DNA of 64,000 nucleotides from Roseateles chitinivorans (lineage in GTDB: Bacteria; Pseudomonadota; Gammaproteobacteria; Burkholderiales; Burkholderiaceae_C), in the NCBI RefSeq assembly GCF_002761755.1, contig NZ_PEOG01000013.1, forward strand, positions 1 through 64,000. Reading direction: 5' to 3'. Position numbers and translations under genes: made by a program. This document shows, one piece after another, positions 45,549 through 53,857 of this stretch. Under the pieces are notes generated by a model, which had not been told where the DNA came from, ran no database searches, and saw nothing but the letters and a program-made list of their open reading frames with translations. The number at the start of each line of letters is the position of its first letter. The first letter of the stretch is position 1.

Positions 45549-46523
45549 TCACTCCACCGTGATGTGACGCTCCTTGATCAGGGACGCCATCCGCTTGAGT
45601 TCCGCATCGACGAACTTGCCGGATTCGGCGACGCCGCCATGGAAGGGCTCGCCGCCCAGTTCCACGATCCGGGCCTTCACCTCCGGTGCGGCCAGCGCCT
45701 GCTGGACCGCCCGCGACAGGCGCTCGACCACCGGGCCGGGCGTCCCGGCCGGCGCGAACAGCCCATTCCACTCGTACATCTCGAAGCCCGGCAGGCCGGC
45801 CTCGGCGCCGGTGGGCACCTCGGGCAGCGCCGCCGAGCGCTGGCGCCCGCTCACCGCCAGCGGCCGCAGCTTGCCCTGCTTCACGTACTGCAGCGTCGAG
45901 GCCACGTTGCCGAAGAACACCGGCACCTGGCCGCCGATGACATCGGTCAGCGCCGGACCGCCGCCCTTGTAGGGCACGTGCATCATCTCGACCTTCGCGG
46001 CCTGCTCGAACAGCACGCCGGCGATGTGCTGCGCCGACCCGTTGCCCGACGACGCGAAGGCGACCTGGTCGGTCTTCACCTTCGCAGCGGCGACCAGCTC
46101 GGCAGCGGTCTTCGCGGGGAACTGGGCGTTCACCAGGACCACGTTGGGGAAGAGCGCCGTCACCGCGACCGTCTTGAAGGCCTTGCCCTGCTTGTAGGGC
46201 GAGTTCGGGAACAGCGTCGGCGTGACCGCATAGGACGAGGCGTCGAACAGCAGCGTGTAGCCGTCGGCCGGCGCGCGCGCCACGGCGCCGGCGGCGATCT
46301 GGCCGCTGCCGCCGGGGCGGTTCTCGATGATGACGGTCTGGCCCAGCGCCTCGCCCAGCTTGGGCGCGATCAGCCGCGCGATCAGGTCGGCACCGCCGCC
46401 CGGCGGATAGCTGACCATCAGGGTCACCGGCTTGCTGGGCCAGGCTTGCGCCCAGGCGCCCGTCGACAGGCCGCAGGCCAGGGCAAGCGCCGTCATCACG
46501 GCAGGGCGTCGTCCGATCATCAT
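45549..46523 (-). CDS. Bug-family periplasmic solute-binding protein
   Basis: A 324-residue tripartite-tricarboxylate-transporter-type (Bug/TctC) binding protein. The signal peptide ends at GAWAQA; the mature part starts WPSKPVTLMVSYPPGGGADLIARL, the usual Bug ligand loop. Later come IIENRPGGSGQIAA and VPYKGGGPALTDVIGGQV. Substrates of Bug proteins are mostly carboxylates, but orphans without tctA/tctB, as here, are common in Burkholderiales. It follows the GntR regulator by 18 bases and is probably co-regulated with the divergent amidohydrolase. Confidence 0.92.
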   Translation of the reverse strand: MMIGRRPAVMTALALACGLSTGAWAQAWPSKPVTLMVSYPPGGGADLIARLIAPKLGEALGQTVIIENRPGGSGQIAAGAVARAPADGYTLLFDASSYAVTPTLFPNSPYKQGKAFKTVAVTALFPNVVLVNAQFPAKTAAELVAAAKVKTDQVAFASSGNGSAQHIAGVLFEQAAKVEMMHVPYKGGGPALTDVIGGQVPVFFGNVASTLQYVKQGKLRPLAVSGRQRSAALPEVPTGAEAGLPGFEMYEWNGLFAPAGTPGPVVERLSRAVQQALAAPEVKARIVELGGEPFHGGVAESGKFVDAELKRMASLIKERHITVE

Positions 46524-46541
46524 GGTCTCCTGATAAAGCGA

Positions 46542-47279
46542 TCAGCGCATCTCGGCGCTGTAGTGGAAAGCGGTCGCGTCACCCCAGGTGGTGCGCAGCT
46601 CGATGCATTGACCGCCGAGGTCGAAGGCCTGCCGATCGACCCGGATGGCCGGCGCGCCCTCGGGCAGATCCAGCAACGCGGCGGTGGCCGCGTCGAGATG
46701 GCCGAAGCTCAGTTCGTCATTGGCCCGCGCGACGGTCACCCCGCAGAGCCGGGCCAGCATCGGATAGAGCAGGTCCTCCCATTCGCCGGTCGGCAGCGCG
46801 CGCAGCGCCTCGAAGCGGGCCAGCGGCAGCAGCAGGTCTTCGGCCAGCACCGGCCGCCCGGCCAGCAGGCGCACCCGCTTCACCCGCAGCGCCGCGTCGC
46901 CGGTCTGCTGGCCGAGCGCCAGTGCCTCCGCCGCGCGCAGGCGCACCGTCTGGCAGCGATGGACGCGCGCCGTCGGCGGCTCGTTCGTCGGTCCGCGGAA
47001 ACGGAAGAAGCGCAGCAGCGACGGACCGTTGAGCCCCTGGGTCACGAAGGTGCCCTTGCCGTGCACGCGCTGGACGATGCCTTCGGCGGCGAGCATGGCC
47101 ACCGCCTGGCGCACCGTGCCCAGCGCCACGCCGAAGCGTTCCGCCAGGTCGGTCTCCGCAGGAATGGCCGCGCCCGCGGCCCATTCGCCGGCGACGATGC
47201 GCTGCCGCAGGTCCTGCGCGAGCTGGGCATACCGGCTCACACCGGCGCCATTGGCAAGGTTGGGAAGTCCTGTTTCCAA
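46542..47279 (-). CDS. GntR/HutC-family transcriptional regulator
   Basis: A repressor-type regulator of about 245 residues: an N-terminal winged helix-turn-helix (RYAQLAQDLRQRIVAGEW, ETDLAERFGVALGTVRQAV, RVHGKGTFV) and a C-terminal UTRA ligand-binding domain. The start is ambiguous. A GTG at 47318 is open, but the region between holds the operator. I therefore prefer the TTG at 47279-47277, with AGGA upstream, over the GTG at 47318 or a later GTG at 47240. It probably represses itself and the amidohydrolase through the double palindrome between them. Confidence 0.85.
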   Translation of the reverse strand: METGLPNLANGAGVSRYAQLAQDLRQRIVAGEWAAGAAIPAETDLAERFGVALGTVRQAVAMLAAEGIVQRVHGKGTFVTQGLNGPSLLRFFRFRGPTNEPPTARVHRCQTVRLRAAEALALGQQTGDAALRVKRVRLLAGRPVLAEDLLLPLARFEALRALPTGEWEDLLYPMLARLCGVTVARANDELSFGHLDAATAALLDLPEGAPAIRVDRQAFDLGGQCIELRTTWGDATAFHYSAEMR

Positions 47280-47286
47280 AATGGAT

Positions 47287-47311
47287 TTCCTATAGTCCTC
47301 TATAGGACTAG
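47287..47311. promoter_or_regulatory. Double-palindrome operator between gntR and amidohydrolase
   Basis: CCTATAG at 47289-47295 mirrors CTATAGG at 47300-47306 around TCCT, while AGTCCT at 47294-47299 mirrors AGGACT at 47304-47309 around CTAT. The two overlapping palindromes sit 12 bases before the amidohydrolase ATG and just upstream of the preferred gntR start. This is the position expected of a shared autoregulatory GntR operator. Confidence 0.7.
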
Positions 47312-47320
47312 AATTCACGC

Positions 47321-48127
47321 ATGATGCCGACGCCCTCTTCCGACGTCAAGCCCGGTCCGAGCGCGGGCGTGGTCGACGCCCATTTCCACGCGTTCCCGCT
47401 GACGACCACCGGCGTGCCCGGCGCGCGCTATGTGCCGACCTACGCCGCACCGCTCGAAGCCTGGGCGGCGGCGACGGCACCCCACGGCATCACGCACGGC
47501 GTGCTGGTCCAGCCGAGCTTCCTCGGCACCGACAACACCCACCTGCTTCAAATGCTGGCGGAACAGGCCGGGCGACTGCGCGGCGTGGTCGTCGTCGCGC
47601 CGGACATCGCCATGCCCGAACTCCAGCGCATGCAGGCGCTGGGCGTGCGCGGCATCCGGCTCAACCTCGTGGGCACCGACCACCGGCTGGGCGCCGAATG
47701 GCATCAGCTGTTCGAGCGTCTCGAGACCCTGGACTGGCATGTGCAGATTCATACGGACCATGGCCGGCTGGCGGAAGTCCTGGATCGGATTCCCCAGGCG
47801 CTGACCGTCGTCGCGGACCATTTCGGCAAGCCGGCGGCGGTGTCGGAACTCCAGGCGCTGAGCGCTGCCCAGCGGAATCGGCTGCATGTGAAGCTCAGCG
47901 CGCCCTATCGCCTGGCGGCCGAGTGTGAGGCCACGACGCTGGCGTCCCGCTGGTTGGAACTGATAGGCCCGGAGCGGCTGGTCTGGGGCAGCGATTGGCC
48001 GTGCACGGCGCATGAGCAGGCGCGGAACACGTCGACCTCGCCGGCATGGCTCACCGAGGTGGCGGGGACCAGCGCGGCACTCGAAGCGCTGCGCTCAGGC
48101 AACGCACGCCGGCTCTATCGGTTCTGA
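47321..48127 (+). CDS. Amidohydrolase-family protein (2-pyrone-4,6-dicarboxylate lactonase-like)
   Basis: A 268-residue TIM-barrel metal-dependent hydrolase of the amidohydrolase-2 type. The metal-site pattern DAHFHAF opens the barrel. VADHFGKP and the C-terminal ERLVWGSDWPCT supply the later His and the catalytic Asp. The closest named relatives are lactonases such as 2-pyrone-4,6-dicarboxylate hydrolase. Together with the Bug protein and GntR regulator it forms a small carboxylate uptake-and-hydrolysis unit. ATG at 47324 is an alternative start. Confidence 0.87.
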   Translation: MMPTPSSDVKPGPSAGVVDAHFHAFPLTTTGVPGARYVPTYAAPLEAWAAATAPHGITHGVLVQPSFLGTDNTHLLQMLAEQAGRLRGVVVVAPDIAMPELQRMQALGVRGIRLNLVGTDHRLGAEWHQLFERLETLDWHVQIHTDHGRLAEVLDRIPQALTVVADHFGKPAAVSELQALSAAQRNRLHVKLSAPYRLAAECEATTLASRWLELIGPERLVWGSDWPCTAHEQARNTSTSPAWLTEVAGTSAALEALRSGNARRLYRF

Positions 48128-48231
48128 ACGCGCGAACCGCTGCGCACTGCAGCCGGCGGGACCGAGTCCGCATCCGACTCCGACTTCAAGTTCGAGTCCG
48201 CAGGGGAAGGGCAGCGAGCCCAAAAGCGACG

Positions 48232-48253
48232 CGGGCTCCGGAGAGGGAGCCCG
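48232..48253. terminator. Hairpin between amidohydrolase and hsp20
   Basis: CGGGCTCC (48232-48239) pairs with GGAGCCCG (48246-48253) around a 6-base loop, between convergent genes. It lacks a T-run; possibly a weak bidirectional terminator. Confidence 0.4.
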
Positions 48254-48306
48254 TTGGAGGCGAACGGCCGCGCTCGACCCGGGGCGGGCCGAGCCCTTTG
48301 GCGCGA

Positions 48307-48738
48307 TCAGCTCAGCTTGACGTCGATCTTGCGCGGCTGCGCGTGAGCGGCCTTGGGAATGCGCACCCGCAGCACGCCGTTGCTCAGTTCGGCGCCGATC
48401 TGGTCGGCGTCGAGTTCCTTGCTCAGCGTGAACGCGCGGCGATAGAACTGGCGCGAGACCTCGACATGACCGGCGGCCAGGCCGGCGGGCAGGTCCAGTT
48501 GCATCTCGGCCTCGATGACCAGACGGTCCTGATCGACGCGCAGTTGCAGTTGCTCGCGCGGCACGCCAGGCAGATCGGCGAACAGCGTCAGGCCTTGTGC
48601 GTCCTCGATCACGTCGACGGCGGGCTGGATCGCGTAGTCGTCACGTCGGCGCGCGGCCTGGGTCGAGGCGGCGGCGGAAGCGGAAGCCGACACGGTGGCG
48701 GCGTCGGCGGCGGGGGTATGAACGGCGGTCGTGCTCAT
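48307..48738 (-). CDS. Small heat-shock protein (Hsp20/alpha-crystallin)
   Basis: A 143-residue ATP-independent chaperone. The Ala/Ser-rich N-terminus is followed by an alpha-crystallin domain (about residues 40-135) with LFADLPGVPREQLQLRVDQDRLVIEAE, YRRAFTLSKELDADQIGAELSNGVLRVRIPK and a short tail. It lies 51 bases downstream of a second Hsp20 gene, forming a typical two-gene heat-shock operon whose products probably co-assemble. Confidence 0.92.
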   Translation of the reverse strand: MSTTAVHTPAADAATVSASASAAASTQAARRRDDYAIQPAVDVIEDAQGLTLFADLPGVPREQLQLRVDQDRLVIEAEMQLDLPAGLAAGHVEVSRQFYRRAFTLSKELDADQIGAELSNGVLRVRIPKAAHAQPRKIDVKLS

Positions 48739-48789
48739 GAAAATACTTTCGTCTCGAGGTTCCGGGGACTTGATCGCGGGCAGTGCGGA

Positions 48790-49269
48790 TCAGTGGATGT
48801 CGATGCGACGCGGCTGCGGCGCGGGACGGCGCTTGACGCTGACGCGCAGCACGCCGTCCTTGTAGGACGCGGCCACCTGTTCCGGATCGATGTCGTCGGG
48901 CAGGCTGACGACGCGGCGGAACTTGCCGGCGAAGCGCTCACGCTGATGGACGATGGTCTTGCCGGCCGGCGCGGCCGATTGCGGCGCGGTCTCGCCCTCG
49001 GCCGCGGTCGGCTTGGCGGACAGCGGCGAGAGGCGCTCGCCGGACAGGCTCAGCACGCCGCGGTCCAGGTCGACGCCGATCGTGGCCGGGTCCAGGCCGG
49101 GAGCGAAGGCGTAGACCTCCACCGCCTCCGGCGACAGGCCGACATTGAGGGCCGGATAACCACCGCGCGCGACGCCGCGGCCGGCAGTGACTTCGAACAG
49201 GCTGCTCATCTCGCGCTGGAAGCGGTCGAGGTCGTTGAACAGTTCGCGGGCAAACAGTTGACGGTACAT
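48790..49269 (-). CDS. Small heat-shock protein (Hsp20/alpha-crystallin)
   Basis: A 159-residue small heat-shock protein beginning MYRQLFARELFNDLDRFQREM, a common N-terminus of the class A partner in proteobacterial pairs. The alpha-crystallin domain has VYAFAPGLDPATIGVDLDRGVLSLSGER and FRRVVSLPDDIDPEQVAASYKDGVLRVSVKR. It contains a roughly 25-residue Ala/Pro/Glu-rich insertion (PTAAEGETAPQSAAPAGK) in the mid-domain loop. The ribosome site AAGGAGC precedes the ATG. A sigma-32-like promoter lies about 60-80 bases upstream. Confidence 0.92.
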   Translation of the reverse strand: MYRQLFARELFNDLDRFQREMSSLFEVTAGRGVARGGYPALNVGLSPEAVEVYAFAPGLDPATIGVDLDRGVLSLSGERLSPLSAKPTAAEGETAPQSAAPAGKTIVHQRERFAGKFRRVVSLPDDIDPEQVAASYKDGVLRVSVKRRPAPQPRRIDIH

Positions 49270-49325
49270 GCGGGGCTCCTTGGCTTCCTGCGGGTGAGTC
49301 GCGGCGGGTGGCCGCCATGACTCCC

Positions 49326-49354
49326 CAACTAGGAGCGCCCCTTCGCGCTTCAAG
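49326..49354 (-). promoter_or_regulatory. Sigma-32-like promoter of the hsp20 pair
   Basis: On the minus strand CTTGAAG (49354-49348) is followed after 14 bases by CCTAGTTG, a fair -35 and a weak -10 for sigma-32. It is correctly placed about 60 bases upstream of the hsp20 start. Confidence 0.45.
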
Positions 49355-49356
49355 AT

Positions 49357-49386
49357 CTTGAAATCGAGGGTGGCCTGTCCCCATAT
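49357..49386 (+). promoter_or_regulatory. Near-consensus sigma-32 promoter facing right
   Basis: CTTGAAA (49357-49363), 15-base spacer, CCCCATAT (49379-49386): an excellent match to the heat-shock sigma factor consensus. It shares the palindrome CAAGATCTTG with the leftward promoter. No plus-strand gene follows; transcription would enter a tandem repeat and then run antisense to the cytochrome gene. Confidence 0.6.
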
Positions 49387-49443
49387 GCCGCGCCCGCCGC
49401 GCGGGGCCCGGTCCGCTCGCGCGGATTTCAAGCCCCCACGCGC

Positions 49444-49498
49444 GGGCTCTGCGCGGGCTCTGCGCAGGCTCTGCGCGCGCTCGGCGCGGGCTCGGGAC
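49444..49498. repeat. 11-bp tandem repeat
   Basis: Five units of an 11-base repeat: two exact GGGCTCTGCGC, one AGGCTCTGCGC, then two diverged copies (GCGCTCGGCGC, GGGCTCGGGAC). It lies in the 294-base intergenic region between the cytochrome c stop and the hsp20 start. I see no gene in that region, only this repeat and the sigma-32 elements. Confidence 0.8.
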
Positions 49499-49563
49499 GG
49501 CCTCTGGCGCCGTGCCGCGGGGGACAGCGACGCGAGTCGCAAGGGCACGCGTTCGGCCCGGGA

Positions 49564-50964
49564 TCACTTCAGCCGCAGCACGTCCTGCGTCGTCACCGCC
49601 GGCGCCTGGTTGCCCCAGCTCTGCCGGATCACCGTCGCGACGGCAGCCATCTCTTCCTCGCTCAGCACCTGCCGCCAGGGCGGCATGCCGTAAGGCCGGG
49701 GGTGGGCGAGGGTCGCCGGCGCGTAGCCGCCGTCCGCCAGGGTCTGCAGCAGGTTCTGCGGGGCATCGAGCGTCACCGCGCGGTTGCCGGCCAGCGGTGG
49801 ATAGGCCGGCTGGCCGTCGATGCGCCGCCCCTGCCCCCGATCGCCATGGCAATCGGCGCAGTGCTTCGCATAGACCTGGCGGCCGAGGTCGAGTTGCGCC
49901 GGCGGCGCCGGCTTGAACTCGGCCGGTGTCGCCGCCTCGCGCGGCAGGCCGCGCAGGTAGACCGCGATCGCGCGCGCATCCGCCTCGCTCAGATGCTGCA
50001 GGCTTTCGGCGACGACGTCGGCCATCGGCCCGAGCGCCGCGCCGCGCGGCGACCAGCCGGCGCGCAGCCAGTGCGTCACCTCGTCCTCGGACCAGTCCTG
50101 CACGCCCGCGGCCCGCGGATCCGCCAGCGACGGCGCCGTCCATCCCTGCACGCCGACCCAGCCGCCGCGCAGCCCCGTCGCATCCCGCAGCGCGCCGAGC
50201 CGGTTGCGCGGCGCATGGCATTCGGCGCAATGGCCCACCGCCTGGACCAGGTAGCGGCCGCGCGCACTCGCCGCCTGGCCGCCCTCTCCACGCGACGAGC
50301 CGCGATCGATGCCCGGCTCGTCCTGCGACGGCGCATCGCCCGGCGTGAAATACATCAGGCGCCACACCGCCAGCGCGGTCTGCCAGCGATAGGGCCAGCC
50401 GAGCTGGTGGGCCGGTGTGGTCTGCCGGACCGCCGGCTGCTGGCGCAGCCAGGCGAAGATCGCGTCGGCATCCTCCCGCGTCATCGCGGTGTAGCTGGTG
50501 TACGGGAACGCCGGATAAAGCAGCCGCCCGTCGCGGCTGCGGCCGTGGTGCATCGCGCGCCAGAAGTCGTCGGCGGACCAGCGACCCAGGCCGGTCTCCG
50601 GATCGGGCGTGAGGTTGCTGCTGAACAACGTGCCGAAGGGCGTGCCCAGCGGCAGACCGCCCGCCAGCGGCGCGCCGCCGCGCGGACTGTGGCAGCCGGC
50701 GCAATTGGCCACCCGCGCCAGATAGGCGCCGCGCGCGACCAGGGCCGGGTTGGTGTCCTCGGCGCCGGACACGGCCGGACGACCGGCCAGCCAGAGCTCC
50801 CGTGCCCAGGCCCCGGCGATCAGCAGCAGCGCCATCACCGGCAGCGCGATCGACAGGCCGATGAGGCCGCGCAGGAAGGTCCTCATCGGGCGGGCGCGGT
50901 CCTGCGCCGGCAATGCGGCGGCATCCTGCGACGAGGTCCCGGACGAGCGTTCCGGCCCGCTCAT
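49564..50964 (-). CDS. Tri-haem cytochrome c (dehydrogenase cytochrome subunit type)
   Basis: A 466-residue c-type cytochrome with three haem sites, CAGCH, CAECH and CADCH, in three cytochrome c domains. An N-terminal hydrophobic segment (FLRGLIGLSIALPVMALLLIAGAW) is probably an uncleaved membrane anchor. The layout matches the membrane-bound cytochrome subunits of alcohol, aldehyde and gluconate dehydrogenases, but no flavin or quinoprotein dehydrogenase gene is adjacent. Its ATG overlaps the stop of the upstream di-haem cytochrome (ATGA), so the two are translationally coupled. The two cytochromes probably pass electrons to a terminal oxidase. Confidence 0.9.
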   Translation of the reverse strand: MSGPERSSGTSSQDAAALPAQDRARPMRTFLRGLIGLSIALPVMALLLIAGAWARELWLAGRPAVSGAEDTNPALVARGAYLARVANCAGCHSPRGGAPLAGGLPLGTPFGTLFSSNLTPDPETGLGRWSADDFWRAMHHGRSRDGRLLYPAFPYTSYTAMTREDADAIFAWLRQQPAVRQTTPAHQLGWPYRWQTALAVWRLMYFTPGDAPSQDEPGIDRGSSRGEGGQAASARGRYLVQAVGHCAECHAPRNRLGALRDATGLRGGWVGVQGWTAPSLADPRAAGVQDWSEDEVTHWLRAGWSPRGAALGPMADVVAESLQHLSEADARAIAVYLRGLPREAATPAEFKPAPPAQLDLGRQVYAKHCADCHGDRGQGRRIDGQPAYPPLAGNRAVTLDAPQNLLQTLADGGYAPATLAHPRPYGMPPWRQVLSEEEMAAVATVIRQSWGNQAPAVTTQDVLRLK

Positions 50965-51740
50965 GGCGCGAGTCCTCCGCACGCCACCGGCAGCGGCGCC
51001 GATGACGGGGGCTCCGGATGCGCGCCCGCCGGGCGCGCCGCGAGCCAGGTCGCGACCACGGCGACATCGTCGGGAGACAACGCCCGGGCCACGTCGGCCA
51101 TGCAGTCCGGCGCATGCGCGCGCCGCAGTCCATTGCGCCACGCGCCGAGTTGCCCGACGAGGTAGTCGCGCGGCAGGCCCAGCAGGCCGGGAATCGCTGG
51201 CTGGCGGCCGGCCATCGACGGGCCGTGGCAGGCGGTGCAGGCCGGCACGCGGCGCGACGGATCGCCCTGCGTCACGAGTCGCTCGGCTCGGGCCTGCTGC
51301 TCCGTGCCCAGGCCGGAGGGCACAGGCGCTGGATACGGCACGTCGAGCGCGGCGAAATAGCCGGCGATCTCGCGCAGGTAATCGTCGCTCATGTTGCGCA
51401 GCAGCCCGGCCATCAGCGCATGATGGCGGCGCCCGTCGCGGAAGGCCTGCAGTTGGTTGAAGAGATAGCCCGACGGCTTGCCCGCCAGCCGCGGGAAGTA
51501 GCCCTGCGGTGTTGCCCGACCCTGCGGACCGTGGCACAGCGTGCAAGCCTGGACGCGTTCCGCGATGTCGTTGGTCAAGGGTCGCAGCGGACGCTCGCCG
51601 GGCGCGGCGGGCGCCGCCGGCATGGCGGCCTCGGCGGGAGCGGACGGCGACGCTTGCGCGAACGCGACGGAGGCAGTGGACGGTCCCAGGCCCAGCACGG
51701 CGGCGATGAGGACGCCCGCGACGATTCGGGTGCGCTTCAT
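50961..51740 (-). CDS. Di-haem cytochrome c4-like protein
   Basis: A 259-residue periplasmic cytochrome. The signal peptide ends around VAFAQA. Two haem sites, CTLCHGPQGRA and CTACHGPSMAG, each start a cytochrome c553/c4 domain of about 90 residues, with Met ligands likely in GLLRNMSDD and the PDCMADVA segment. Cytochrome c4 shuttles electrons to oxidases. Operon partner of the tri-haem cytochrome by a 4-base overlap. Confidence 0.9.
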   Translation of the reverse strand: MKRTRIVAGVLIAAVLGLGPSTASVAFAQASPSAPAEAAMPAAPAAPGERPLRPLTNDIAERVQACTLCHGPQGRATPQGYFPRLAGKPSGYLFNQLQAFRDGRRHHALMAGLLRNMSDDYLREIAGYFAALDVPYPAPVPSGLGTEQQARAERLVTQGDPSRRVPACTACHGPSMAGRQPAIPGLLGLPRDYLVGQLGAWRNGLRRAHAPDCMADVARALSPDDVAVVATWLAARPAGAHPEPPSSAPLPVACGGLAP

Positions 51741-51779
51741 CCGGTCATCATCGCCGATGCCTCGCCGATGCCTCGCGTG

Positions 51780-53696
51780 TCATCGCCGCTGGTCCTGCCC
51801 CGGCCATCGCAGCGCCGCCCAGCCGTCGCGTCCCTGGTGCTTGGCCTGGTACAACGCCCGGTCGGCCAGGGCGATCAGGTCCATCGCCGGCGCCTCGACA
51901 TCGGCGACGGTGGCAATGCCGATGCTGGTCGTGATCGCCACCTCGGCCGGCCGCGCGGCGCGCACCGCGTCGACGATCTTGGCGGCCACCTGCTCCGCCT
52001 CCTCGGGCCGGTTCAGGCCTTCGAGCACCGCGACGAATTCGTCGCCCGCGATGCGGGCCACGTGATCACTGCCCCGCACCGCCCGACGCAGCACCGCCGC
52101 GAACTCGCGCAGCACGATGTCGCCCACGCCGTGACCGTGGGTGTCGTTGATGGCCTTGAAGCGGTCGATGTCCAGGAACAGCAGCGCCATCACCCGGCCC
52201 TCGCGCGCGAGCCGGCGCTGACGCGACAGCGCCGCGGCCAGGGCCTGGTCGAACTCTCGCCGGTTGGGCAGCCCGGTGAGCGCGTCGGAGCTGGCCAGCC
52301 GCGCCAGCTGCGCCTCGGCCTGCTTCATGACGGTGATGTCGATGGACAGGGTGAAGATGCCCTGCACCCGGCCGTCCGCGACCACGTCGGGCACGTACAC
52401 GGTGCGCAGGTGCCGCTGCTTGCCCAACATCACCGAGGCGATCTCGAACTCGACCCGTTCCCCGCTCAGTGCCAGGTCCAGCTGCGCGCTGCGCTGGCTG
52501 GTGCTGGCCTGTCCGAAGACATCGTCGATGTGCAGGCCGATCGCCGCCTGCGGGTCCAGGCCGAACCAGGTCCGCAAGGCCTCGTTGACGTAGCGCATCC
52601 GGCGTTCCGCGTCGATGTAGGTGATGAACACCGGCAGGTTGTCGGTGACCGCCTTCATGCGGCGTTCGCTCGCGGCGACCAGCGCCTCGGTGCGCTTGCG
52701 GTCGGTGATGTCCATCGAGCAGGCGTAGAAGCCCTCGACGCGGCCGTTGACGAGTTCCGGCACGAAACGCTGGTGGAAGTGCATCGTCTCGCCGTCGATG
52801 ACCTGCTCGGCGTCGAAGGACACGGCCTCGCCGCGCATCACCCGTTCGACGAAGGGCCGCATCTGCGCGGCGTTCTCGGTCCCGCGCACCTGCTCGAGCG
52901 TGCTTCCCCGCAGCGCGGCCGGGTCGGCGTGGAAGACGCGGCCGACCTCCGCATTGGCGAAGCGCAGCAGGCCATCGGCGTCGTAATGGCTGATCAGCGC
53001 GGGCACGTTGTCGGCGATGCCCTGGAGGCGCTTCTGCGTCCGCAGCAGCTCGCGCGAGCGCAGGACGACCTGGCTCGTCGCCATCACGGTGAACAGCCCC
53101 AGCATCGCCAGCCCGGCCAGCATCAGCAGCTCGGTGTGGCCGGCTTCGCGCGACAGCCGCTCGCTGATCGCGGCCCGCTCGGCGCGCAGCGACGAGGTCA
53201 GCTCGCCCAGCACGTCGCGCAGTTCATCCATGTGGTGCAGGCCCTGGTCGTTGAGCACCAGTTCCAGGGCCTCGTCCTGCCGGCCGGAATCGTGCAGCCG
53301 GATCGTCTGGTTCATCTCGCCGAGCTTGAGATTCACCAGCTCGCGGACGCGTGCCAGCTTCGGCGCGTGGGCAGGGTCCTGGTCGCGGGCGCCGAGCTCC
53401 TCGACACGGCGGTCGAGGTTGCGCACCGCGTCGCGGTAGGGCTGCAGGTAGCTGGAGCGCTGCGTCAGCAGGTAGCCGCGCTGGCCGGTCTCGGCATTGA
53501 GCAGGTCCTCCATCAGCATCGTCATCGTCGGCAGGACGTTGTTGATGCGGTCGGCGCGGCGCAGGTCGTCCAGCGTCGCCCGCGCCCGACCGGCCAGCAG
53601 GGCGATGATCAGGCCCATCGCCACCAGGGCCACCATCAGCAGCCCCACGCCGCGACCGAGGCTGGTGCGATGGATCGGCTCGGCGGAGGAACGCAT
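51780..53696 (-). CDS. Diguanylate cyclase with CHASE3 and two PAS domains
   Basis: A 638-residue inner-membrane sensor enzyme making cyclic di-GMP. In order: a membrane helix (GLLMVALVAMGLIIALLAG), a periplasmic CHASE3 domain (LLNAETGQRGYLLTQ at its signature), a second helix (LLMLAGLAMLGLFTVMA), two PAS domains (about residues 225-345 and 350-470) and a GGDEF domain. The catalytic loop reads AGDEF in VARIAGDEFVAV, an accepted active variant, with DIDRFKAINDTHGH and SIGIA. No clear RxxD inhibitory site was noted. A TTG at 53726 could extend the start by ten residues. Confidence 0.92.
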   Translation of the reverse strand: MRSSAEPIHRTSLGRGVGLLMVALVAMGLIIALLAGRARATLDDLRRADRINNVLPTMTMLMEDLLNAETGQRGYLLTQRSSYLQPYRDAVRNLDRRVEELGARDQDPAHAPKLARVRELVNLKLGEMNQTIRLHDSGRQDEALELVLNDQGLHHMDELRDVLGELTSSLRAERAAISERLSREAGHTELLMLAGLAMLGLFTVMATSQVVLRSRELLRTQKRLQGIADNVPALISHYDADGLLRFANAEVGRVFHADPAALRGSTLEQVRGTENAAQMRPFVERVMRGEAVSFDAEQVIDGETMHFHQRFVPELVNGRVEGFYACSMDITDRKRTEALVAASERRMKAVTDNLPVFITYIDAERRMRYVNEALRTWFGLDPQAAIGLHIDDVFGQASTSQRSAQLDLALSGERVEFEIASVMLGKQRHLRTVYVPDVVADGRVQGIFTLSIDITVMKQAEAQLARLASSDALTGLPNRREFDQALAAALSRQRRLAREGRVMALLFLDIDRFKAINDTHGHGVGDIVLREFAAVLRRAVRGSDHVARIAGDEFVAVLEGLNRPEEAEQVAAKIVDAVRAARPAEVAITTSIGIATVADVEAPAMDLIALADRALYQAKHQGRDGWAALRWPGQDQRR

Positions 53697-53857
53697 GCGA
53701 CGTCTCGGGCGGGTCGGTCTCGTCAAGGCGGATGGGCGTTGGGGGTGGGGCCGGCGGGAGACAGGGGTGCGGGCGATTATGGGTGCGCCCGTGCGATCTG
53801 CGTCAAGCTGGCATCGGCCCCGGTGGAGGGCTCGCGCCCGCGTGCGACAGTCCGGGG

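Noticed and set aside
51780..53696. Inactive GGDEF because the loop reads AGDEF
   Set aside because: Ala in the first position is a known active variant, and the metal- and substrate-binding residues look intact.
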